Assembly: GCF_002954585.1 (NCBI RefSeq)
Contig: NZ_MSCI01000001.1
Location: forward strand, 1,723,553 to 1,787,552
Direction of reading: 5' to 3'
DNA length: 64,000 bases
DNA from: Vibrio chagasii
Lineage (GTDB): Bacteria; Pseudomonadota; Gammaproteobacteria; Enterobacterales; Vibrionaceae
Notes under the pieces: generated by a model
Told to the model about the DNA's origin: nothing
Database searches by the model: none
The model's input: the letters and a program-made list of their open reading frames with translations, nothing else
Program-made: the position numbers and the translations under genes
Shown here: positions 56,147 through 64,000 of the stretch, piece by piece
Layout: each line of letters opens with the position of its first letter
Position numbering within the stretch: the stretch's first letter is position 1

Positions 56147-56761
56147 ATGGATAAAGATCATAACTTTCGTGAAAACTTGCTGGCACTTATCTTAGGTAGC
56201 GCACTGGTTTCACTTGGCGTTATCTTTTTCAATCAAGTCGGCTTGCTAACCGGAGGCACCGCTGGTCTAGCAATCTTCATCACCAAAGTGACAGATCTAA
56301 GCTTTGGCCAAGTGTTCTTCGCACTAAACTTACCTTTCTATATTTTATCCGTCGCTCGTATGGGGTGGCGTTTCACAATCAATACTTTTATTGCTGTTTC
56401 GATAGTTTCGTTCGCAGTGGATCACTTATATCACGTGATTCAGATCGCCGAGATTCATACACTGTATGCAGCATTACTTGGCGGTGGATTAATTGGCACT
56501 GGTATGTTGGTGATTTTCCGTCACAAAATGAGCTTGGGCGGCTTTAATATTCTGGCGCTGTTCTTACAAGAACGTTTTGGGATTCGAGCAGGCAAGGTTC
56601 AGATGGCATTGGACTGTACTATTGTGGTGCTTTCACTTTTTATCGTTGATGCTCCGCTAATATTCTTGTCTGTGTTGGGTGCAGTAGTCACCAACCTGAT
56701 TCTCGCAATGAATCATAAACCGGGGCGCTACCAACCGATTGTAAAGGCGGAAGCGGCTTAG
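56147..56761 (+). CDS. YitT-family membrane protein
   Basis: A 204-residue integral membrane protein with five to six helices. The YitT features GSALVSLGVIFFNQVGLLTGGTAGLAIFI, FALNLPFYILSVARMGWRFT and GGGLIGTGMLVIFRHKMSLGGFN are visible. Function is unknown, though the family has been linked to export of small molecules. ATG at 56147 follows AGGGAGA; the frame extends ten codons upstream. Confidence 0.85.
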   Translation: MDKDHNFRENLLALILGSALVSLGVIFFNQVGLLTGGTAGLAIFITKVTDLSFGQVFFALNLPFYILSVARMGWRFTINTFIAVSIVSFAVDHLYHVIQIAEIHTLYAALLGGGLIGTGMLVIFRHKMSLGGFNILALFLQERFGIRAGKVQMALDCTIVVLSLFIVDAPLIFLSVLGAVVTNLILAMNHKPGRYQPIVKAEAA

Positions 56762-56801
56762 CGAACTTGAGTTTAAGCCTATATTACAAGCAATAGAAAA
56801 C

Positions 56802-56832
56802 AACAAAGCCAGCATCAATTGCTGGCTTTGTT
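56802..56832. terminator. Bidirectional terminator between yitT-like gene and sigZ
   Basis: AACAAAGCCAGC pairs perfectly with GCTGGCTTTGTT around a seven-base loop. Confidence 0.88.
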
Positions 56833-56855
56833 CTATGAAAATAGTCATTCAACAC

Positions 56856-57440
56856 TTAGCAGTTGCTACAACCGGATTCCGGTTTGAGCTCGCAATCAAT
56901 CACATTACCTTGTTTGTCTAGTGACAAGTTGCAGCACTGTTCAAATAGGTTCTTAAGATCGCCACGGCTTTTCTGAACGCGAGATTTAATGGTCGAATAA
57001 CTGACGTTTTGCTCTTCTGCTAGCGCTTTTTGACTCTGACCCTTGATATCAACGGCAAGCAATAGCGAGGCACTTTGCTCAGGCAATGCTTGGATGAAGG
57101 GTTCAATACACAAAGACAACTTCTGTTTGAACTCTTCATTGTGGTCTAAATCTGCAAACCATAAATCGTCCGCATCAATTTTGCTATCACGTTGTTGACG
57201 AGCATGTTTCCGGTAGAAGTCGATAATTGTGTTATTAGCTAATTGAAATAGCCACGATTTAACACTGCTCGCATCTTGCACTTTGTGCAGGTTCTGAAAA
57301 GTCTTAATTAAGATCTCTTGCAGCAAATCTTCTACATCGGCGGTATTACTGACTTTAGAGTGGAGGAAGGCTTTTAATGTCTGCTGATATTCAGCCCACA
57401 CCTGCTCTAAGTTTAAAGATGTGCTATTTGCACTGTTCAT
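56856..57440 (-). CDS. sigZ: ECF-type sigma factor SigZ
   Basis: A 194-residue sigma factor. Region 2 is DVEDLLQEILIKTFQNLHK, then SVKSWLFQLANNTIIDFYRKHARQ; region 4 is LPEQSASLLLAVDIKGQSQKALAEEQNVSYSTIKSRVQKSRGDLKNLF. A Cys-rich tail (CCNLSLDKQGNVIDCELKP, then GCSNC) is characteristic of the SigZ family and may bind metal directly. It overlaps the arsR gene and is divergent from a metal exporter. No anti-sigma gene is adjacent, which fits the built-in Cys tail being the sensor. Confidence 0.87.
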   Translation of the reverse strand: MNSANSTSLNLEQVWAEYQQTLKAFLHSKVSNTADVEDLLQEILIKTFQNLHKVQDASSVKSWLFQLANNTIIDFYRKHARQQRDSKIDADDLWFADLDHNEEFKQKLSLCIEPFIQALPEQSASLLLAVDIKGQSQKALAEEQNVSYSTIKSRVQKSRGDLKNLFEQCCNLSLDKQGNVIDCELKPESGCSNC

Positions 57441-57720
57441 TTACACAACACTCGTCTTGTAAGAAACCAATAACCCCTTCTAGGCATTCATACTCTGCGA
57501 CGCAAAAGAGAGTTCTGCCTTCACGTCTTTGGCTTATAAGGCCCGCTGAAGCAAGGCTTGATATGTGATGAGACAAAGTAGAACCGGGGATACCGAGTTC
57601 TTCTTGTAGGCCGCCAACCGCAATGCCTTGGTAGCCAGCTTTTACAACACTCTTATAGATACTAAGGCGAATTGGGTGGCCTAGCTCTTTAAGTGCTTTT
57701 GCTACGACTTCTAAGTTCAT
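57424..57720 (-). CDS. ArsR-family metal-responsive repressor
   Basis: A 98-residue ArsR/SmtB winged-helix repressor (ALKELGHPIRLSIYKSVVKAG, GGLQEELGIPGSTLSHHISSLASAGLISQRREGRTLFC). Cysteines near the C-terminus (DECCVNEQCK) and in the wing may form the metal site. ATG at 57720 follows GAGGAG; the GTG six bases earlier is too near. It overlaps sigZ by 17 bases, so translation is coupled. Three palindromes upstream are its likely operators. Confidence 0.87.
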   Translation of the reverse strand: MNLEVVAKALKELGHPIRLSIYKSVVKAGYQGIAVGGLQEELGIPGSTLSHHISSLASAGLISQRREGRTLFCVAEYECLEGVIGFLQDECCVNEQCK

Positions 57721-57739
57721 ATTCACTCCTCAAGATTTA

Positions 57740-57759
57740 ATTTCGATAATAGTCGAAAT
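57740..57759. promoter_or_regulatory. ArsR operator candidate 1
   Basis: ATTTCGA-N6-TCGAAAT with perfect 7-base arms, 20 bases upstream of the arsR start. Confidence 0.7.
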
Positions 57760-57826
57760 GAAAGTTAAATTCAAATATAAAAACAATGAATACGTAAGTC
57801 ATTGAAAGTACTTCGCTTTGAAAATT

Positions 57827-57846
57827 ATTTCGATTTTTATCGAAAT
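57827..57846. promoter_or_regulatory. ArsR operator candidate 2
   Basis: A second ATTTCGA-N6-TCGAAAT palindrome in the same intergenic region, with perfect arms. Confidence 0.7.
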
Positions 57847-57876
57847 AAAACTTGATCTGTAACTATTTATTTCTAT

Positions 57877-57896
57877 AATTCGAGAATATTCGAAAT
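57877..57896. promoter_or_regulatory. ArsR operator candidate 3
   Basis: AATTCGA-N6-TCGAAAT, one base different from the other two and centred 50 bases from the second copy; it lies 58 bases before the exporter start. Confidence 0.65.
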
Positions 57897-57953
57897 TAAG
57901 GGTCGGATACTTTCCTCATAGAGTTCGACTTTCAATCCTGTTTGGAGTTAATT

Positions 57954-59054
57954 ATGAGCAATGAAATGTTAACAATGCTAAAAGACGCACTGGATATGTT
58001 CGCTTTCTTAGCAGTAGAACTCATCATCCTTTTCTTGGCGATTAGCTACATAGTTGGGATTCTTCAAGAGTTCCTTACGCCCGAGAAGATTCAATCTATC
58101 TTGAGCTCACGTAACGGTAAGGGCTATGTGATTGCCGCACTACTGGGTGCGATTACACCTTTCTGTTCATGTTCGACGATTCCTTTCCTAAAAGGTTTGC
58201 TACGTGCACGAGCGGGTTTTGGTCCAATGATGGTGTTCCTATTTGGTAGTCCACTATTGAACCCAGTGATCATTGGTTTGTTCGTGATTACCTTTGGCTG
58301 GCAAGTGGCAGCGTTCTACTTCTTAGTCGCAATGACGGTATCGGTAGTAGCAGGTTACACACTGGAGAAATTAGGCTTTGAGCGTTACGTAAAAGCAGAA
58401 GCGTATGAATCAACAGGTTCATCTTCAAGCTGTGCTACTAGTTGTGGTGACTCTGCACCTATGAAAGCAGAGCCAGCAAAAGCAGAATCTTCATGTGATA
58501 CAAGCGCATGTGGTGAACCTGCACCAGTAATGGCAAAAGAGAGCGCATGTTGTGGCACTAAGGAAGAAGAGCCGAAAGTAGAAGTATCATGCTGCTCGGC
58601 TGACGGTACAGCGACAGCAACAGTTGTTGAGAAGCAAGAACCTAGCCGTTGGGTAAGAATCTGGTTCTCAACTTGGAAAGACTTCAAACAAGTGTTCCCT
58701 TACTTGATGATGGGTATCGCAATTGGTTCATTCATCTATGGCTTCATTCCAACTGACTTGATTGCTGAATATGCAGGTGAAGGTAAGTGGTACGCGATTC
58801 CAATCGCAGCTGTAATTGGTATTCCACTATACATTCGTGCTGAAGCTGTGATTCCACTGAGTGCTGCCTTAGTACAAAAGGGTATGGCTCTAGGTTCTGT
58901 AATGGCGTTGATCATTGGTAGTGCGGGTGCGAGTTTGACAGAAGTTATTCTGCTTAAGTCAATCTTCAAAAATCAGATGATTGCGGCCTTCCTATTCGTA
59001 ATACTAAGTATGGCGATTGGTGCAGGTTACCTATACACCTTCATCTTTGGCTAA
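57954..59054 (+). CDS. SO_0444-family Cu/Zn efflux permease with Cys-rich loop
   Basis: A 366-residue membrane protein of the UPF0718/ArsP-like permease superfamily. Two four-helix halves carry the paired motifs GAITPFCSCSTIPFLKGLLRA and AVIGIPLYIRAEAVIPLSAALV. A central soluble loop (about residues 155-225) holds many cysteines (SCATSCGDS, SSCDTSACGEP, SACCGTKEE, VSCCSADG), probably metal-binding. This matches the SO_0444 family of Cu/Zn exporters. It is divergent from the arsR-sigZ operon. ATG at 57954 follows GGAG. Confidence 0.86.
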   Translation: MSNEMLTMLKDALDMFAFLAVELIILFLAISYIVGILQEFLTPEKIQSILSSRNGKGYVIAALLGAITPFCSCSTIPFLKGLLRARAGFGPMMVFLFGSPLLNPVIIGLFVITFGWQVAAFYFLVAMTVSVVAGYTLEKLGFERYVKAEAYESTGSSSSCATSCGDSAPMKAEPAKAESSCDTSACGEPAPVMAKESACCGTKEEEPKVEVSCCSADGTATATVVEKQEPSRWVRIWFSTWKDFKQVFPYLMMGIAIGSFIYGFIPTDLIAEYAGEGKWYAIPIAAVIGIPLYIRAEAVIPLSAALVQKGMALGSVMALIIGSAGASLTEVILLKSIFKNQMIAAFLFVILSMAIGAGYLYTFIFG

Positions 59055-59092
59055 TCTTAGATAACACCATCGATACGAAAATATAGCCAATA

Positions 59093-59122
59093 AAAAAGAG
59101 CTCACATTGTTGAGCTCTTTTT
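59093..59122 (+). terminator. Terminator after the metal exporter
   Basis: AAAAAGAGCTCA pairs with TGAGCTCTTTTT around a six-base loop. Confidence 0.9.
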
Positions 59123-59130
59123 GTTTTTAA

Positions 59131-59479
59131 AGGAAAGCAGCAACGCAACATTACACAGAGTTAGGCAGTGCAGACGAGGTGCCTTTAGTCGCGAAAGCAT
59201 TAGTTGCTAATACATTGCAGTGGTGCCGATTAATTGCATCGCCATAGTTATTGGTTATACCGGGAAATTGAAAGCGATACATTGGAATACCAAAGCGACG
59301 CTCTCTCTCTGATGTCCGATTCGGTCTTTGCTTGTACAAAACAGTCGATTCTTAGCGGTGTAGGTTTTGCCGTGTATTTTATTACAATTGTGTTAGCTGA
59401 GGACGATGCGAAAGAACTCAATCATTTAGTCGTCTTAGCGTCAGAGCAATACGAGACATTAATGCGAGATCTCATGTGA
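59131..59479 (+). pseudogene. Possible frameshifted remnant of an unrecognised gene
   Basis: One frame reads ELGSADEVPLVAKALVANTL, then QWCRLIASP before a stop at about 59247. A second frame continues from about 59236 (HRHSYWLYREIESDTLEYQ) to a stop at 59479 (ETLMRDLM). Neither has an ATG start with a ribosome site. The two join plausibly through one frameshift, but no family was recognised. Confidence 0.35.
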
Positions 59480-59533
59480 GGGTGTAGCTTGCGACACATT
59501 AAACGAAGGTGTTACCTGTACATCGAAAACTAA

Positions 59534-59560
59534 AAAGCCCGGTGAATAACCGGGCTTTGT
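59534..59560. terminator. Terminator downstream of the TrmY-family gene
   Basis: AAAGCCCGGT pairs with ACCGGGCTTT around five bases, 26 bases past the stop of the minus-strand gene. Confidence 0.85.
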
Positions 59561-59585
59561 TAATCATGATTTTGTCTTATTGAGT

Positions 59586-60185
59586 TTAGAAACCGCGGAT
59601 ATCCAATTCGTTGTTAATTAACACGACACACTGAGAAGCGAATAGCATGTTTGGACCTAAGCTGATTTTCTCTGTTCCTAAGCGTTTTAAGCTGTTGTAG
59701 CTTTTCTTAGGCATAGGGATGTGATCAGTCAGAAGGAAACATGGGTTTTCAGCAATCTCTGCATCACGGATAAAGTCACCTTTTTTATCCATCATGTACA
59801 GCTGGTGGTCTTCAGCCAGTTCTTTAACCAGCTTTTCAAAACTCATAGTGCGAACAGTGATGCCCGGTTCAACCTGACGCATCTGCTCTTTAGTCATGCC
59901 TTGAGAAGCGTCAACCGCTCTTACTACCGCTGACAACAATGCCGACTCATGGAAACCACCAATATTAGTGATCTCATTAGAATCGAATGTAATTGTACGT
60001 GAAAAGTCTTTAGTACTTTCTAATACAAGGTGTACGGTGACATTCTCACGGTGAGATTGGGCAACGAAGATCGTGTTCATCAAAGTATGAGCCAGAATCT
60101 CAGTATGAGCATCTTGCCCAACGCCTTCTAAGATAAGTTTGCTCTCTGTAGGGGCTGCGCGGGCGCGTAATACAAATGAACGCAT
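59586..60185 (-). CDS. TrmY-family SPOUT RNA methyltransferase (UPF0217)
   Basis: A 199-residue SPOUT-fold protein. Matches to the TrmY/UPF0217 family are MRSFVLRARAAP at the N-terminus, ILAHTLMNTIFVAQSHRENV, NIGGFHESALLSAVVRA and the knot region FLLTDHIPMPKKSYNSL, then KISLGPNMLFASQCVVLINNELD. In archaea TrmY methylates pseudouridine 54 of tRNA. Bacterial homologues are annotated as putative pseudouridine methyltransferases; their target is not established. Confidence 0.8.
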   Translation of the reverse strand: MRSFVLRARAAPTESKLILEGVGQDAHTEILAHTLMNTIFVAQSHRENVTVHLVLESTKDFSRTITFDSNEITNIGGFHESALLSAVVRAVDASQGMTKEQMRQVEPGITVRTMSFEKLVKELAEDHQLYMMDKKGDFIRDAEIAENPCFLLTDHIPMPKKSYNSLKRLGTEKISLGPNMLFASQCVVLINNELDIRGF

Positions 60186-60441
60186 AGAATGTACCTTGTC
60201 AGTATGTGATAAAGCGAAATGAGCTTCAGCAACATGAATTGATGAATAACCAAAATTGTGGCGGTATGTAACTCTTTTCTATCAATGAAGTCAAATAGAG
60301 TTGCTTATAGCGCTAACGTCAAGAGCTCAACGTATTAAATAGAGAATGACCACATTACAAGATGGTAAAGGTTGAAGCGACCGATTGTTTACATAGATAG
60401 TATGCGCAAATTATTAGGTGGCTTGTAGAAGGAAGTAGTCG

Positions 60442-60966
60442 ATGAAGTTTAAGAAAATAAATAAAGAAGAATATAGAAAGAAGATGAACCTATTGTTGGT
60501 TGCTTTAGTTGGATCACTTGCCGTATTTGCTATCGTATTCGGCACCATTCTGATTGACTTATTTGGTACAACTAATCCAATTGCTGGTGAATCAACGGGC
60601 AATTTCCATTTAAACGTGCTTGGAGTGATCTTGTCTGTAGCGCTAAATGCTTTTATTGCTAGTCGTGTAAAAGGGCATGAATACTTCAAGGAAGCGGTGT
60701 ACGTGTTGAACCTAAAACAAATCCACAATCGAATTTATCGAAAACTAAAACGAATTCAACCGAAGGCTGAGCAAGGTGACCAAGATGCGCTGGTCATTCT
60801 GTACTTCTATTACACCACACAAAAACAAGTATACGACCTAGATAACAACACATTGACGATAACGACGGTGCAGCACTCTCTAGATAACATCGTAGAGTTG
60901 AGTAAAAAATGGGGTATAGAGCTAGATATAGAATCCTTTTCGAGAGATTTAATCACAAAGTTTTGA
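60442..60966 (+). CDS. DUF3087 family membrane protein
   Basis: A 174-residue protein: a basic N-terminus (MKFKKINKEEYRKKMN), two membrane helices (about 17-40 and 57-75) and a helical cytoplasmic C-terminal half with LVILYFYYTTQKQVYDLDNNTLTI. Consistent with DUF3087, a Vibrionaceae/gammaproteobacterial family of unknown role. It is the last protein gene before the rRNA operon. Confidence 0.75.
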   Translation: MKFKKINKEEYRKKMNLLLVALVGSLAVFAIVFGTILIDLFGTTNPIAGESTGNFHLNVLGVILSVALNAFIASRVKGHEYFKEAVYVLNLKQIHNRIYRKLKRIQPKAEQGDQDALVILYFYYTTQKQVYDLDNNTLTITTVQHSLDNIVELSKKWGIELDIESFSRDLITKF

Positions 60967-61067
60967 GGAATATGCCTGTTATTGTATGAGCTTTGAGCGA
61001 CGAAAGAGCCTTTTGGCGTAAAAGTAAACACTTAAACAGTTTTTTTGAATTTTTATCAAAAAAGGGG

Positions 61068-61095
61068 TTGCCATGTTTTCGATGATCTCTATAAT
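61068..61095 (+). promoter_or_regulatory. rrn promoter P1
   Basis: TTGCCA at 61068-61073, a 16-base spacer and TATAAT at 61090-61095, followed by a GC-rich discriminator (TCCGCC). The T/A-rich tract at 61036-61062 upstream resembles an UP element. Confidence 0.75.
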
Positions 61096-61183
61096 TCCGC
61101 CTCACTGACACGGCAGACGCCACAAGGCTTCAGCAGTAATCAGTAAGACGGAAAGTTCGAAAGAAATTAATTTTAAAAAGTGT

Positions 61184-61211
61184 TTGACACTTAAGATTAA
61201 ATCGCTAGAAT
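61184..61211 (+). promoter_or_regulatory. rrn promoter P2
   Basis: TTGACA at 61184-61189, a 16-base spacer and TAGAAT at 61206-61211. Confidence 0.75.
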
Positions 61212-61263
61212 TCACGTCCGCTTTCAAGGGTTTCTTTGTAAAAAGAAAGTTTCGATAAGCAAG

Positions 61264-61275
61264 GCTCTTTAACAA
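61264..61275 (+). promoter_or_regulatory. BoxA antitermination site in the rRNA leader
   Basis: GCTCTTTAACAA matches the conserved boxA core that recruits the Nus factors. The same element recurs in the 16S-23S spacer at 63664. Confidence 0.8.
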
Positions 61276-61461
61276 TTTAAACCTATCAATCTGTGTGGGC
61301 ACTCGTTGATGAATATCAAAAATGAAACTTCGGTTTCAACTTGATTTCAATGAACTGAGTGGCCAATCGATAATTTATTATCGGCACAGTCAATTCAACA
61401 TTACTTAGCTTTTTATTAAGCGAAGAGAATGTAATCAGTATTCATTGAGTCACAAAATCTT

Positions 61462-63014
<1,553 letters not shown>

Positions 63015-63138
63015 TACGAAGATATTTACGATAAGTGTCCACACAGATTGATACGGTTTAGAAAAGAAAAGAGTTGAAGAACTCCCAAGTTCTTCAAAGT
63101 TTGTTTCTACTTTTTTAAAGTGGAGATAAATTAGCAGT

Positions 63139-63214
63139 GTCCCGTTCGTCTAGAGGCCTAGGACACCGCCCTTTCACGGCGGTAACAGGGGTTCGACTCC
63201 CCTACGGGATACCA
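63139..63214 (+). tRNA. tRNA-Glu (TTC)
   Basis: A 76-base cloverleaf with encoded CCA. Acceptor arms GTCCCGT/ACGGGAT and anticodon loop CTTTCAC. First tRNA in the 16S-23S spacer. Confidence 0.97.
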
Positions 63215-63216
63215 TT

Positions 63217-63292
63217 GGGTCGTTAGCTCAGTTGGTAGAGCAGTTGACTTTTAATCAATTGGTCGCAGGTTCGAATCCTGCACGACCCACCA
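63217..63292 (+). tRNA. tRNA-Lys (TTT)
   Basis: A 76-base cloverleaf with encoded CCA; acceptor GGGTCGT/ACGACCC, anticodon loop CTTTTAA. Only two bases separate it from tRNA-Glu. Confidence 0.97.
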
Positions 63293-63325
63293 TTCTTTCT
63301 CCACGAAGGAATTAAAACTTTTAGT

Positions 63326-63401
63326 GGGCGATTAGCTCAGTTGGGAGAGCACCTGCCTTACAAGCAGGGGGTCACTGGTTCGAGCCCGGTATCGCCCACC
63401 A
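63326..63401 (+). tRNA. tRNA-Val (TAC), first copy
   Basis: A 76-base cloverleaf with encoded CCA; acceptor GGGCGAT/ATCGCCC, anticodon loop CTTACAA. Identical to the copy at 63534-63609. Confidence 0.97.
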
Positions 63402-63425
63402 TTTCCTCCCAAGGAAATAAAATAT

Positions 63426-63501
63426 GGGGCTATAGCTCAGCTGGGAGAGCGCCTGCCTTGCACGCAGGAGGTCTGCGGTTCGATCCCGCATAGCTCCACC
63501 A
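63426..63501 (+). tRNA. tRNA-Ala (TGC)
   Basis: A 76-base cloverleaf with encoded CCA; acceptor GGGGCTA/TAGCTCC (one G-T pair), anticodon loop CTTGCAC. Confidence 0.97.
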
Positions 63502-63533
63502 TTCTTTCTCCATGAAGGAATTAAAACTATCAT

Positions 63534-63609
63534 GGGCGATTAGCTCAGTTGGGAGAGCACCTGCCTTACAAGCAGGGGGTCACTGGTTCGAGCCCGGTAT
63601 CGCCCACCA
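63534..63609 (+). tRNA. tRNA-Val (TAC), second copy
   Basis: Same sequence as the first tRNA-Val. The preceding linker (CATTCTTTCTCCATGAAGGA, then ATTAAAACT) repeats the linker between tRNA-Lys and the first tRNA-Val with one main difference. Confidence 0.97.
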
Positions 63610-63990
63610 TCTTTAAGCGCATTTGCTAAGTGTTCTTAAAAATGGTTTTCGTTAGAAAATCTGCTCTTTAACAATTTGGAAAGCTGACTGATTACTTAAT
63701 TGGTTTTCACTTTAAAAAGTGAAATCAAACAGCTCAAGGCTGTGATTAAGTTAATCAAATTAAAAGTTCTCAATGTTTATCTGCTCTTATTTATTAAGAA
63801 CAGTAAACACAACACAAACACATTCAAGTGTCTTGTATTCGATTCAAATTCGTTTGAATCATATTGAGTCCGGCAAACACGTAATAAGAATTAACCCTTC
63901 TTGTTACAACCAAAAACCTTGGTTGCTGTTTTGTCTTCACTTTTTAAAAGTGAAAGCAAATGCCATACATAAGACCTCTTCGGGTTGTAT
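63610..63990 (+). other. Spacer between last tRNA and 23S rRNA
   Basis: AT-rich processing region. A second boxA (TGCTCTTTAACA) lies at 63663-63674. Its last part should form one side of the 23S processing stem. No protein gene. Confidence 0.7.
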
Positions 63991-64000
63991 GGTTAAGTGA
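63991..64000 (+). rRNA. rrl: 23S ribosomal RNA, first 10 bases (cut by window end)
   Basis: GGTTAAGTGA matches the conserved 5' end of bacterial 23S rRNA. The gene continues beyond the window. Confidence 0.85.

Noticed and set aside
58537..58620. Frameshift or low-complexity artefact in the Cys-rich loop of the Cu/Zn exporter
   Set aside because: The frame is continuous, both membrane halves are intact, and a Cys-rich insert is a normal property of this exporter family.
63139..63609. CRISPR-like repeat array suggested by the repeated ~76-base units
   Set aside because: The units are tRNA genes with correct cloverleaves, and the spacers are rRNA spacer linkers.
63773..64000. 75-codon frame in the 16S-23S spacer
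   Set aside because: Overlaps the spacer and the 23S start; no ribosome site or protein features.

Overview
The window is Vibrio DNA, most likely from the Splendidus clade. The evidence is a Vibrio-type 16S rRNA at the right end, an rRNA spacer full of tRNAs, and many gammaproteobacterial and Vibrio families (mdtL/yidZ, yjfIJKLMC, DUF3010, DUF3012, DUF3087, OmpW, an SO_0444-type metal exporter). Gene density is high, most transcription units end in clear hairpin terminators, and regulator genes often sit divergent to their targets. No insertion sequence, integron, CRISPR array or prophage was seen.

Layout. 1-3.1 kb: end of a membrane protein, then mpaA (murein peptide amidase) divergent from an OppA/MppA-type binding protein. 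3.2-10.8 kb: a LysR gene and a Ugp-like ABC uptake operon (two permeases, binding protein, PHP phosphoesterase, HAD phosphatase, ATPase) with a terminator inside the operon. 10.9-18 kb: a scar made of a fructose-PTS fragment fused to a broken tetR; then the yjfIJKLMC-like cluster (PspA homologue, DUF350, glutathionylspermidine-synthase-like ATP-grasp), a small outer-membrane protein and the intact tetR. The two tetR copies form direct repeats of about 0.5 kb around the cluster. 18-31 kb: zinc-ribbon microprotein, NIT-domain chemoreceptor, aromatic amino acid permease, mdtL-yidZ, MocR regulator with EamA exporter, DUF3010, LysR, Cache chemoreceptor, SpoU-type RNA methyltransferase. 31-37.6 kb: MFS with divergent AraC, the D-glutamate module dgcR-dgcN-dgcA, a DUF3012 lipoprotein and a ribosome hibernation factor. 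38-48.9 kb: secreted protein, YfcC carrier, glgC, ompW, choice-of-anchor lipoprotein, two SDR/regulator pairs and a double cupin. 48.9-56.8 kb: remnants of an oxidoreductase/LysR pair, an unknown membrane protein, ribB with an FMN riboswitch, PAP2 phosphatase, YjbR, TSUP, a His-rich protein with an MFS, and YitT. 56.8-59.1 kb: sigZ-arsR divergent from a Cys-rich Cu/Zn exporter, with three copies of one palindrome between them. 59.1-64 kb: remnant, TrmY-family methyltransferase, DUF3087, then an rRNA operon with tandem promoters, 16S, five tRNAs (Glu-Lys-Val-Ala-Val) and the first 10 bases of 23S.

Themes. Two modules concern peptidoglycan-derived compounds: mpaA/mppA for murein peptides and dgcRNA for D-glutamate. 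The least understood multi-gene systems are the yjf-like cluster, bounded by tetR repeats that keep their operators, and the arsR-sigZ/Cu-Zn exporter locus. Several genes under 60 codons (zinc ribbon, 37-residue membrane peptide, DUF3012 lipoprotein) were found by direct reading. All functional calls come from sequence motifs and recalled family knowledge; no database search was run.
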